DNA from: Porphyromonas pogonae | GTDB taxonomy: Bacteria; Bacteroidota; Bacteroidia; Bacteroidales; Porphyromonadaceae | Reading direction: 5' to 3' | Assembly (NCBI RefSeq): GCF_036320655.1 | Contig: NZ_CP143258.1 | Span: 2,828,001-2,892,000 of the forward strand | Length of the DNA stretch: 64,000 nucleotides | Shown: positions 26,342-35,130 of the stretch, in pieces | How the letters are laid out: every line of letters starts with the position of its first letter | Position numbering within the stretch: position 1 is the first letter of the stretch | The notes under the pieces: generated by a model | Seen by the model: the letters and a program-made list of their open reading frames with translations, nothing else | What the model was told of the DNA's origin: nothing | The model's database searches: none | Program-made: the position numbers and the translations under genes

Positions 26342-27379
26342 CTATAATCCCATCTGTTTTTTTGTTGACAACATGCCACACGCGGCCGAAATATCTTCAC
26401 CACGCGAGGCTCTTATGGTAGCTGTGAATCCTTTGTTTTCCAATGAGTGTCTAAACTCTTCCATACGTGCATCATTTACAGGGGCAAGATCCACATCGGG
26501 TATTTTATGAAAGCGTATCAGGTTGATGCGGCACGGTATACCCTTCAGTATTTTGGCCAACTGAGCTGCGTGCTGCGGTGAATCATTGCGCCCTCTGAAT
26601 ACAATGTATTCAAAGGATACCCTCCGCTGTCCTGAAAAATCATATTGTCTGATTAGATCTAGCGTATCCATGAGCGCCATACCTTTCTCAGCAGGCATAA
26701 TCTCCATACGTTCTTCCGGATAAGGGTTGTGCAAGCTCACTGCCAGGTGGCAAGTGGTCTCATTCAGGAAGCGTTCCAGACCTTTGCGCACCCCCACGGT
26801 TGATAGTGTAATGCGCTTAGGACTCCACGCCAGTCCCCACTCCGCCGTCATGACTTCTATACAGCGCAGCACGGCGTCCAGGTTGTCCAGCGGCTCGCCC
26901 ATTCCCATAAAAACGATATTGGTGATCAGGTCGGATTCCTCCACAGAAAACACCTGATTCAATATCTCGGCAGCACTGAGATTGCCCTTCCACCCTTGTT
27001 TACCGGTCATGCAGAAAAGGCAATCCATCTTACAACCAATCTGCGAAGATATACACAAAGTAGCACGCTCGCCATCGGGTATATACACAGCCTCCACCTT
27101 GCCATTATTTTTCACTTCGAACAGATATTTCCGAGTACCGTCTGTTGAGAGCTCCGAACATAGCGGTACATACCGCCCCACTGTAGAGTGAGCGTGTAAT
27201 AAGTCTCTATTGCGCTTGGATATATTAGTCATTTCATCCACCGAAGCAACCTTTTTCTTGTAAAGCCACTCGGCAATCTGCTTGCCCGTAAAGCGGGGCA
27301 TGCCCAGACCTACGGCAAAATCGGTGAGCTCTGCAAGAGTCATCCCTAATAGTTTCGGTCTGTTATCTTGAAAATCCAT
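26342..27379 (-). CDS. rlmN: Dual-specificity 23S rRNA/tRNA adenine-C2 methyltransferase RlmN
   Basis: A 345-residue radical SAM enzyme that methylates C2 of A2503 in 23S rRNA and of A37 in some tRNAs. The cluster-binding cysteines are C116, C120 and C123 (GCKMDCLFC), followed by MTGKQGWKGNLSAAEI, the SAM-binding GMGEPLDN and the late SVALHNP-like segment (HLAVSLHNPYPEERM). The methyl-carrying cysteine near the C-terminus is present (ISAACGML, C334). The N-terminal accessory domain (about residues 10-90) is complete. It is transcribed towards korA but separated from it by a promoter. Confidence 0.95.
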   Translation of the reverse strand: MDFQDNRPKLLGMTLAELTDFAVGLGMPRFTGKQIAEWLYKKKVASVDEMTNISKRNRDLLHAHSTVGRYVPLCSELSTDGTRKYLFEVKNNGKVEAVYIPDGERATLCISSQIGCKMDCLFCMTGKQGWKGNLSAAEILNQVFSVEESDLITNIVFMGMGEPLDNLDAVLRCIEVMTAEWGLAWSPKRITLSTVGVRKGLERFLNETTCHLAVSLHNPYPEERMEIMPAEKGMALMDTLDLIRQYDFSGQRRVSFEYIVFRGRNDSPQHAAQLAKILKGIPCRINLIRFHKIPDVDLAPVNDARMEEFRHSLENKGFTATIRASRGEDISAACGMLSTKKQMGL

Positions 27380-27999
27380 TAAATCAGTATCTTTGATTAC
27401 TACAATTGTAATTAATTAGAAGAAGCGTATCAAATCTACGAGGACAACACCTTATCCCCGACAAATACCGCAACCGTCTAACAACCACAAAAATACATGA
27501 AATAATTGACAGATGTAGCCTATATCTCAAGATACTTGCATAGTAGACCTTGATTCACTTACCTTATGTATACGTTTAGTAAGATATTTACAACTTGGCA
27601 CAGTCAGCCAAGATAATCACAGACAGGGCAGAATGCCAGAAACCATTTCCCAATGTATCGCATATATTCCACTGTAGTTTCATGGCTGTCCGTATAGGGG
27701 GGGGGTATCCTTCACATGCTATATGAGATCAATCACGTCTTTACGCTCAATACCATGAAATATAACTATATTTACATGGATGTTTACCGTGTGCTATGCG
27801 ATGTCGCATACAAGATGTATATGCAATATACTGATAATGACTCGCACCTCCACACACCGGGTATAGACAGAGGAAGAGTCATTAGGGGAAATACGATGGA
27901 GAGTAAGTCACAATGTTGACAACTGCTCCTTGTAGGAGTAAAAGCCCGAATAGCCACCGAACCCCCTCTCTTCCCAATATGACAATTGAGTAACAAACA
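27380..27999. other. Intergenic region with a G9 tract and one 22-bp repeat core
   Basis: About 620 bases without a convincing gene. At 27686-27696 a single core of the 22-bp repeat appears in reverse (CTGTCCGTATA), and it runs straight into nine G residues (27697-27705). A 67-codon frame at 27716-27919 has no recognisable feature. Nothing else is evident. Confidence 0.5.
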
Positions 28000-28416
28000 A
28001 TGGAAGAAGTAAGAATAGACAAATGGATGTGGGCTGTAAGGATATTTAAAACCCGCTCCATAGCCACCGACGCTTGTAAGAAAAACAGGGTCATGATCAA
28101 CAATACCGCAGCCAAGCCCTCACGCACCATAAAGGTAGGCGATGTGATATCCGTAAAGAAGCCTCCCATAACCTATTCGTTCAAGGTGCTACAACTATCG
28201 CAAAATAGGATGGGAGCAAAGCTTGTCAAGGATTTTATGGAAAACATTACCCCACCCGACCAATATGAAATCCTTGAGATGCAGAAAATATCAGGCTTTG
28301 TAGACAGAGCCAAAGGTTTGGGGAGACCTACAAAGAAAGATCGCCGTGAGCTGGAACAATTCAGCGACGATATGCCGCAAGACTTCGAGTTTTTTGACTG
28401 GGACGAAGAGTGGTAG
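28000..28416 (+). CDS. hslR: S4-domain RNA-binding protein, Hsp15 (HslR) type
   Basis: A 138-residue protein with an S4 domain at the N-terminus (RIDKWMWAVRIFKTRSIATDACKKNRVMIN, then KPSRTIKVGDVISV), the layout of E. coli Hsp15, which binds 50S subunits that still carry nascent peptidyl-tRNA after translation stalls. The C-terminal part, GLGRPTKKDRRELEQF followed by an acidic tail (FFDWDEEW), is the usual Bacteroidetes form. Transcribed alone, with no evident operon partner. Confidence 0.85.
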   Translation: MEEVRIDKWMWAVRIFKTRSIATDACKKNRVMINNTAAKPSRTIKVGDVISVKKPPITYSFKVLQLSQNRMGAKLVKDFMENITPPDQYEILEMQKISGFVDRAKGLGRPTKKDRRELEQFSDDMPQDFEFFDWDEEW

Positions 28417-28510
28417 CCCATCACATGAGCTTGAATGTAGATAAACGGCTTGCACGCCTTTAACCATGCCAAAACCTCTATATATTTCCCTATATCGGAG
28501 GCTCCAAAAT

Positions 28511-28598
28511 TTCATCCTATACGGACGAATGACCTATCCTATACGGACAATCGTTTTATCATAGACGGACAATTGTTTTATCGTATACGGACTAATGA
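28511..28598 (+). repeat. Array 2 of the 22-bp tandem repeat (four clean units)
   Basis: Units start at 28511, 28533, 28555 and 28577, each exactly 22 bases, with a shared core ATC-x-TATACGGACAAT (one unit has TAGACGG). It lies 94 bases after hslR. The last unit is followed by an exact inverted copy, described separately. The units match those of the arrays at 12226 and 56416. Confidence 0.85.
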
Positions 28599-28632
28599 CC
28601 TTATATGATAGGTCATTAGTCCGTATACGATA
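28579..28632. repeat. Perfect inverted repeat formed by the last 22-bp unit and its reverse copy
   Basis: The 23 bases 28579-28601 (ATCGTATACGGACTAATGAC in the middle) are repeated exactly in reverse complement at 28610-28632, with an 8-base loop. As RNA it would be a very stable hairpin; as DNA it could be a cruciform or a two-sided protein site. Confidence 0.85.
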
Positions 28633-28725
28633 GAATTTTCATCAGTAAATATCAAGACTTCAACAAACCACAGCATACTCAATCTAAGCAGACAAATTTC
28701 TATGTAAATAAGTATGACGTTTCAT

Positions 28726-28912
28726 GAGACTGTTGCAAAAGTCAACAGCCTCATGGATTTTGGAGGCAAAGCCGACAAAAGACACTTTGACCGGGCAGAG
28801 AGGGTAAAGTGCAAGGCGCTAAGAGTGAGTGCACAGGGAGTTTACTTCAGGTAAATGACCTAGCGCGAATCTCGCAAGCAACGACGCAATTTGCTTGCTA
28901 TGCAACGGTCTC
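28726..28912 (+). repeat. MITE-like 187-bp element, copy C
   Basis: Full-length copy with the 12-bp terminal inverted repeats and the 5-base duplication TTCAT (28721-28725 and 28913-28917). It is placed between the 22-bp array and the promoter region of the first SusC gene. Confidence 0.9.
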
Positions 28913-29147
28913 TTCATAGGATGCAAGCCCAAACAAAACTTCTATACCAACATCATCAGATAATCGAAAAGGCTGTTATTTTAAAAGAATTTAATTGATT
29001 TCATCTTTTTACCAACTATTTACACTTTTTACCCCACATGCAAAACCCACTTAATAAATATAAGATAAAAAAAACTCGCATATAAAAATGCAAAACGTTA
29101 ATAATTTTAAAATACATCAGAAATATAACCAAGAACCGAAATAAAAT

Positions 29148-29155
29148 TAACTTTG
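29148..29155 (+). promoter_or_regulatory. Likely -7 element of the first SusC/SusD operon
   Basis: TAACTTTG matches TAnnTTTG. A matching -33 TTTG is not evident at 19-21 bases upstream, so the promoter may need an activator, as is common for polysaccharide-utilisation loci. Leader to the ATG at 29277 is about 115 bases. Confidence 0.5.
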
Positions 29156-29276
29156 CATTTAGTTATAAACGGAAACACAACGTGTATTACTAAAAAACCA
29201 CACAAACAAGGCCATTTATTGAAATTAATTGAATATAAACTAAGAAAAAATCATATATACCACTTATAAATTCACT

Positions 29277-32200
29277 ATGAAACAAAAGCACTTTGGTTTA
29301 TTGACACTCGTACTTTCAATGCCGTTATTGGGAGCCGGCCACCTGCAGGCTGCCACTGTTGCGGACAAGAACGAGAGTGTAAATCTTCCCGAGCTCAACA
29401 TGCAACAGGGGAAAAAAATAACCGTAAAAGGGAATGTTACTGACAACAAAGGCGAAGCTCTGATAGGCGTGAGCGTAGCCATCAAAGGGACTTCCTCCGG
29501 TGCCACTACCGATGTAGACGGCAACTTCACATTGCAAGTGACCCCGGGCGCAACGCTTGAGATCACCTACGTGGGTTACAAACCACAAACCGTGAACGTA
29601 ACCAACCAAACCTCTCTCAAGATTGTGATGCAAGAGGATGCTACGGCTCTTGATGCTGTGGTAGTAACCGCTCTCGGCATCAAACGTTCGCAGAAAGCTC
29701 TGAGCTACAATGTTCAGGAAGTAAAAAGCGAGGCTCTTACCACGGTGAAAGATGCTAACTTCATGAACGCCCTCTCCGGCAAAGTAGCGGGGGTAAACAT
29801 CAATGCTTCATCAGCAGGTATCGGCGGTGCTACCCGTGTGGTAATGCGTGGACCTAAATCTATGACCCAGAGCAACCAAGCCCTGTACGTAATAGACGGT
29901 GTGCCCATCTTCAACACCAATGGCGGAGCCACGGAAGGCATATACTCAAGTCAGCCCACCGGTGAAGGTATATCAGATATCAACCCGGATGACATTGCAT
30001 CCATTTCGGTTCTTAGTGGCCCTGCAGCAGCTGCTTTATATGGTTCGTCGGCAGCACAAGGTGTGATCATGATTACAACTAAAAAGGGTAGAGAAGGTAA
30101 GATTTCTGTGATGTTATCCAACAGCTCTTCGTTTTCTGCCCCCTTCATCATGCCGGAGTTCCAGACAGAGTACATAAACAATACAGGAGAAGTTAAAACC
30201 TGGGGCAGTAAACAAGCATCGCCTTTCGGGGCTTATGACCCAAAGAAATTTTTCAACACCGGCTCCAACATTCAGAATACTGTATCTCTGACTATCGGGA
30301 ATGAAAAAAATCAGACTTACCTATCCATAGGCTCTACCAATGCAAAAGGTATTATACCCAATAGCAAGTACGACCGTTACAACTTCACCTTCAGGAACAC
30401 GACTAAATTCTTGGATGACAAGCTGACACTGGACTTCGGCTTTAATTTCGTGAAGCAGAAGGATCAGAACCTCATGGCACAGGGGCAGTATTTCAACCCC
30501 CTCGTAGCTCTATACCTATTTCCTAGAGGCGAGAGCTTCGAGTCAGTACGCACCTATGAGATATGGGATCCTACCAGAAAAATTTATACGCAAAACTGGA
30601 ACTTCGGTGATGCCTTAAAAATGCAGAACCCATACTGGACGGCTAATCGCATGAACCGATATGCCGACAAAAAGAGATACATGGGTAACATATCACTGAA
30701 ATATCAGATCTTCGATTGGCTCGATGTCACAGGACGTGCCAGAGCGGATATTGCCAATATCTTATATGAAGATAAAAGATATGCCAGCACCATCGATATC
30801 TTTGCCCACTCTCCTTACGGATTCTACGGATATAACAAAACCGAAGAGAAATCGGTATATGCGGACTTGATGGCAAACATTAACAAACGCTTCGATGATT
30901 ATTCTATCTCGTCCAATATCGGTATATCTACCAATAAGACCGATTTGGACAGTAGAGGTTTCCAAGGAGGGCTTAGAAACCCATCGAATATGTTCAATCC
31001 TAACCAAATCAACTACGGCACCCCCACCAATGACAACAGACCTATATATACAGATCACTCACACTTGAGCAACTCTGTTTTTGCCAACGTGGAGTTGGGA
31101 TGGAAAAACATGCTCTATCTTACGATGACAGGACGCGAAGATTGGGACTCCGCTTTGGCGTACACCAACGGTAATCCATTCTTCTACCCCTCCGTAGGTT
31201 TGTCCGGTATCATCTCTGACATGGTAAAATTACCGGAATGGTTCAATTACCTCAAAGCAAGGGCATCATGGGCAAAAGTAGGATCACCTATCCCTGCTCA
31301 CATTTCTTCGCCCAACAGATACGTTTACAACCCTGCTTCACAGAGCTACAGCACTGTAACGTACAAATTCCCTCAAGATTTCTTCCCCGAGCAGACTTAC
31401 TCATGGGAAGGTGGTATCACAGCTAAATTCCTCAATAATAAGTTGAGCCTTGATGCTACATTCTACCAATCCAATACAAAAAATCAGACATTCTTGATGC
31501 CTATAACACCTACCGAAGGCTTTGATCATGAGTATATACAAGCCGGCAATGTGAGAAACAGAGGTTTGGAATTGTCTCTGGGTTATAACAATACATGGGG
31601 TGATTTTAACTGGAACAGTGTCTTGACCTATAGCACAAACAGAAACAAGATTATAGAGCTTATCCCGGGTTCCAAAGAGCCGATCTCCAAAGGCGGTCTC
31701 AACGGAGCCAATGTGTACCTCAAAGAAGGAGGTTCTATGGGTGATATCTACATTAACAAGGATATCAAAAGAGATCCCGAAGGCAACGCTATCCTTGACG
31801 CCAAAGGTAATATTATGCTTACCGACCTACCCTCTCCTATATTCAAAGGATCAGTATTGCCCAAAGGCAATCTGGGATGGGTTAACGATTTTACATGGAA
31901 AGGTATCAATTTTGGGTTCATGTTCTCCGCTCGATTTGGAGGTATAGTTCTCTCACAAACTCAAGCTATTTTGGACGAATACGGTGTATCGAAAGCTTCC
32001 GCAATAGCCCGTGACAACGGAGGTATCCCCGTGAACAAAGGCATTATCAGTGCAGAAGGTTTCTACAGCGTTACAGGCGGCGACAATCCTCTGTGGTCAC
32101 AATACATCTACGATGCCACGAATGTACGCCTGCAAGAAGCTCACTTATCATATACCCTTCCTTCCAAATGGCTGAGCAACAAAGCAAAGCTCTCACTTGG

Positions 32201-32351
32201 CATCACTGCCAGAAACCTGTTTATGATCTATAACAAAGCTCCATTTGACCCTGAGCTCACGGCTTCGACAGGAACTTACTACCAAGGCTTTGACTACTTT
32301 ATGCAGCCTAGCTTGAGAAACTTCGGATTCAACATTAAACTGCAATTCTAA
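29277..32351 (+). CDS. SusC/RagA-type TonB-linked outer membrane transporter (locus 1, first)
   Basis: A 1024-residue outer membrane receptor. It has a signal peptide (to about HLQAA, residue 26), a carboxypeptidase-regulatory-like domain at about residues 47-125 (ITVKGNVTDNKGEALIGVSVAIKGTSSG), then the SusC-type plug (VVVTALGIKRSQKALSYNVQEV, ALYVIDGVPI, DDIASISVLSGPAAAALYGSSAAQGVIMITTKKG) and the barrel ending in IKLQF with a terminal Phe. It forms a pair with the SusD-like lipoprotein 23 bp downstream: SusD acts as a lid on the SusC barrel and the complex imports oligosaccharides or peptides with TonB energy. Association with a GH18 gene points to glycan import. Confidence 0.93.
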   Translation: MKQKHFGLLTLVLSMPLLGAGHLQAATVADKNESVNLPELNMQQGKKITVKGNVTDNKGEALIGVSVAIKGTSSGATTDVDGNFTLQVTPGATLEITYVGYKPQTVNVTNQTSLKIVMQEDATALDAVVVTALGIKRSQKALSYNVQEVKSEALTTVKDANFMNALSGKVAGVNINASSAGIGGATRVVMRGPKSMTQSNQALYVIDGVPIFNTNGGATEGIYSSQPTGEGISDINPDDIASISVLSGPAAAALYGSSAAQGVIMITTKKGREGKISVMLSNSSSFSAPFIMPEFQTEYINNTGEVKTWGSKQASPFGAYDPKKFFNTGSNIQNTVSLTIGNEKNQTYLSIGSTNAKGIIPNSKYDRYNFTFRNTTKFLDDKLTLDFGFNFVKQKDQNLMAQGQYFNPLVALYLFPRGESFESVRTYEIWDPTRKIYTQNWNFGDALKMQNPYWTANRMNRYADKKRYMGNISLKYQIFDWLDVTGRARADIANILYEDKRYASTIDIFAHSPYGFYGYNKTEEKSVYADLMANINKRFDDYSISSNIGISTNKTDLDSRGFQGGLRNPSNMFNPNQINYGTPTNDNRPIYTDHSHLSNSVFANVELGWKNMLYLTMTGREDWDSALAYTNGNPFFYPSVGLSGIISDMVKLPEWFNYLKARASWAKVGSPIPAHISSPNRYVYNPASQSYSTVTYKFPQDFFPEQTYSWEGGITAKFLNNKLSLDATFYQSNTKNQTFLMPITPTEGFDHEYIQAGNVRNRGLELSLGYNNTWGDFNWNSVLTYSTNRNKIIELIPGSKEPISKGGLNGANVYLKEGGSMGDIYINKDIKRDPEGNAILDAKGNIMLTDLPSPIFKGSVLPKGNLGWVNDFTWKGINFGFMFSARFGGIVLSQTQAILDEYGVSKASAIARDNGGIPVNKGIISAEGFYSVTGGDNPLWSQYIYDATNVRLQEAHLSYTLPSKWLSNKAKLSLGITARNLFMIYNKAPFDPELTASTGTYYQGFDYFMQPSLRNFGFNIKLQF

Positions 32352-32374
32352 TCTAATTTATTACTCTGAAAAGT

Positions 32375-33937
32375 ATGAAAAATAAATATATCGGGAAGGC
32401 TATGAAAATAAGCTGCCTCATCTCTTTGGCTGCAGTAATGCTTACGGGGTGTACTTCTGATTTTGAGAAGATAAACAACCCGGGAGAAAGCGCCAGCAGT
32501 ACGGATTTGAGTATCGATAACTATCAAATAGGCTCTTTCCTCGTACAATTGGAAAACAATGCGTTTCCCGAGCAGGAGAATGCATATCAAATGAATATGG
32601 ACCTTATCGGTAATTACTTGGGGCGATATCTTACATATAGCAACAATGGTTTTACCAATAAAAACTTTGCCAGATTCAATGCTCCGGACGGATGGGTGAG
32701 ATATCCATTCTCAGATATGACACCGAAAGTTGTAAGTGCCTTCAACGAAATCAAAAGACTCTCCACAAAGGAAGACCTCAACTACAACTGGGCTCTCATC
32801 CTCAGAACTTACGCTATGCTTAGCCTTACGGATAAGTACGGCCCTTTTCCGATGGGGCTAAATGCTAACAACCCAAAGGCTTATAATTCTCAGAAGGATA
32901 TTTACATCTCTTTGTTCCAAGATCTGGATACTTCTATCAAATTTCTCGAAGGCTTTGTAGTAGCCAATCAAGGCAAGAAGTTCAATGCCGAATTTGACAA
33001 AATATACAACGGAGATTTCTCTAAATGGCTCAAATTTGCCAATTCGCTAAAACTGCGCATGGCTATCAGAATACGCTTTGCAGAGCCCGAAATCGCAAAA
33101 AAATATGGTGAAGAAGCGGTGAAATCAGGCGTCATGACTTCCAATGATGACAATTGCCTTATCACATACGTGCCCAGCGGATTGTACAAAACCTCTGTAG
33201 AGTGGGGAGACAGCCGAGCATGTGGTGATATCGATGCTTATATGAATGGCTACAAAGACCCTAGAATTGAGAAGTACTTCAAACCAGCATCAAAAGCCGT
33301 AGAAGACAGAAAAATAGTAGGTTGTTTGGCAGGAGCCAATGTAGGTGATAAGAAAATTGCTACTGCACTGTATTCCGCTGCAAATGTGGAAGAAACCTCA
33401 AGAGGAGTCTGGATGACATTGGCCGAAGTTTACTTCTGTAAAGCAGAAGGAGCCCTTGCAGGTTGGACAGGCATGGGGGGAAGTGTAGAAGAGTTGTACA
33501 ATCAAGGTGTAAAAGCATCATTCGATCAATGGGGTGCAGGCAATGCTGATGAGTACCTGAAAAACACCACCAACAAGCCCAACTCCTATAAAGATGCAGA
33601 AGGCGGGTACGGACAAAACATGCCGGCTTCCAGCAGTATCACTATTAAATGGAGTAGCACTGACAGCCCTGAAGTTCAGATGGAACGCCTCATCACGCAG
33701 AAGTGGATAGCCATGTACCCTAATGGACAAGAGGCATGGAACGAAATACGTCGTACAGGATACCCCAAAGTATTTGACATCCCCACTTCCAAGAATGGCT
33801 ACACCTTGTTGGTTCCTAACAGAATTCCGTTCGACAATGAAGAGAAAGTGAAAAATCCGACCAATTACACAGAAGCAGTGAAGCTGTTGGGTGGGGCTGA
33901 TGACTATGGAACTAAAATGTGGTGGCAGAAAAAGTAA
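32375..33937 (+). CDS. SusD/RagB-like surface lipoprotein (SusD-like_2 type)
   Basis: A 520-residue lipoprotein (lipobox LTGC, Cys at 26). The helical TPR-like scaffold of the family shows in INNPGESASSTDLSIDNYQIG, in ILRTYAMLSLTDKYGPFPM and in WLKFANSLKLRMAIRIRF; the conserved end QKWIAMYPNGQEAWNEIRRTGYP fits the SusD-like_2 subgroup. It binds the substrate at the cell surface and closes the SusC channel. It follows its SusC by 23 bp and is followed by the GH18 gene after 19 bp, so all belong to one operon. Confidence 0.92.
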   Translation: MKNKYIGKAMKISCLISLAAVMLTGCTSDFEKINNPGESASSTDLSIDNYQIGSFLVQLENNAFPEQENAYQMNMDLIGNYLGRYLTYSNNGFTNKNFARFNAPDGWVRYPFSDMTPKVVSAFNEIKRLSTKEDLNYNWALILRTYAMLSLTDKYGPFPMGLNANNPKAYNSQKDIYISLFQDLDTSIKFLEGFVVANQGKKFNAEFDKIYNGDFSKWLKFANSLKLRMAIRIRFAEPEIAKKYGEEAVKSGVMTSNDDNCLITYVPSGLYKTSVEWGDSRACGDIDAYMNGYKDPRIEKYFKPASKAVEDRKIVGCLAGANVGDKKIATALYSAANVEETSRGVWMTLAEVYFCKAEGALAGWTGMGGSVEELYNQGVKASFDQWGAGNADEYLKNTTNKPNSYKDAEGGYGQNMPASSSITIKWSSTDSPEVQMERLITQKWIAMYPNGQEAWNEIRRTGYPKVFDIPTSKNGYTLLVPNRIPFDNEEKVKNPTNYTEAVKLLGGADDYGTKMWWQKK

Positions 33938-33956
33938 TAATATATTGATAAGACAA

Positions 33957-35114
33957 ATGAAAAACTTAAATATAATTTCATCATTCCTGATCACTGCTTG
34001 CACGTTACTGACATCTTGCAGCAAATGGACTGAGACAGAAATAAAAGAACCCCTCAGCCTTGTAGGAACTAATAAAAGTGAAGCTTACTACAAGCAACTG
34101 AGAGAATACAAAAAAACTGACCATGCTGTAGCATTCGGGTGGTTTGGTAACTGGACAGGTACAGGATCGAGTCTTCAAGGTTCTTTGGCCGGCCTGCCCG
34201 ACTCAGTGGATTTTGTATCTCTGTGGGGTGGTTGGAAAAACCCCACTGCCGAACAGATCAAAGATCTGCGCTTTGTACAAGAAGTCAAGGGTACTAAAGC
34301 CCTTGCATGCGGGCTCATCTTTGACATCGGGGACCAGATCACCCCTGCCATGCCCAAAGAAATGGAAAAAGCAGGTAAAACATGGGAAGAGTGGAGATAC
34401 GAATATTGGGGATGGTCTACCGCGAATGATGAAGAAGGGCTGAAAAAACGCCAAGCTGCAGTGATCAAATATGCGAATGCAATCTGTGATACAGTATATA
34501 AATATGGCTATGATGGCTTTGATATTGATGCGGAGCCCAGCTATGCCCAGCCTTTCCAAACCAAGAAAGAGCTATGGGAACTAAATAAATCAGAAAAAGA
34601 TCGTACCCTCATGCCTCTTTTCGTAGAAACATTGGCTAAGCGTATTGGTCCGATGGCACAAGATGAAGCCGGAAGAAAGAAACTTTTGGTCATAGATGGT
34701 GAGCCGGAAGCTGTACCAGCTAAGTATGGTAAGTATTTCAATTATTTTATTCTTCAGGCTTATGATGATGGCTCACAACCCTCAAAGAGTCGATTCTCAA
34801 GCCAAATAGACCACTTCAAATCGGTTTTATCTGTAGAGGATATCTGCAAAAAAGTGATCATCACTGTAAATTTCGAAAGCCATGCTCAGACTGGAGGCAG
34901 ACCTATGGGACAGATCATGACTTATGCTCAGTACAATCCTGTAATAAACGGGGTCACTTATCGCAAGGGCGGAGTAGGTTCCTATCATATGGAATATGAA
35001 TACCTCGCCACGCCGGCCGACAATGTAGCAGGCATTGACATGAGAGATATGAAAGGCGCTACTTATCCTTGGTTGCGTAAGTCTATCCAACTAATGAATC
35101 CTGTCATCAAATAA
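33957..35114 (+). CDS. GH18 family endoglycosidase-like lipoprotein
   Basis: A 385-residue lipoprotein; the ATG at 33957 is chosen because it begins a clean signal with LLTSC (Cys at 21), while the longer frame starts inside the SusD gene. The GH18 catalytic signature D-x-x-D-x-D-x-E is complete: YDGFDIDAE with D186, D189, D191 and Glu193 as the catalytic acid. Other barrel strands (DHAVAFGWFGNWTG, VDFVSLWGGW, YFNYFILQAYDD) fit the endo-beta-N-acetylglucosaminidase branch (EndoS/EndoBT-like) rather than true chitinases. Such enzymes cut between the two core GlcNAc residues of N-linked glycans. The lipid anchor and the SusC/SusD partners suggest it works at the cell surface. The substrate is inferred from family and context. 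Confidence 0.85.
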   Translation: MKNLNIISSFLITACTLLTSCSKWTETEIKEPLSLVGTNKSEAYYKQLREYKKTDHAVAFGWFGNWTGTGSSLQGSLAGLPDSVDFVSLWGGWKNPTAEQIKDLRFVQEVKGTKALACGLIFDIGDQITPAMPKEMEKAGKTWEEWRYEYWGWSTANDEEGLKKRQAAVIKYANAICDTVYKYGYDGFDIDAEPSYAQPFQTKKELWELNKSEKDRTLMPLFVETLAKRIGPMAQDEAGRKKLLVIDGEPEAVPAKYGKYFNYFILQAYDDGSQPSKSRFSSQIDHFKSVLSVEDICKKVIITVNFESHAQTGGRPMGQIMTYAQYNPVINGVTYRKGGVGSYHMEYEYLATPADNVAGIDMRDMKGATYPWLRKSIQLMNPVIK

Positions 35115-35130
35115 CAAACATCAAAGACCT

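Noticed and set aside
27716-27919. 67-codon plus-strand frame
   Set aside because: No domain, signal, operon context or promoter; it falls in a low-complexity gap.
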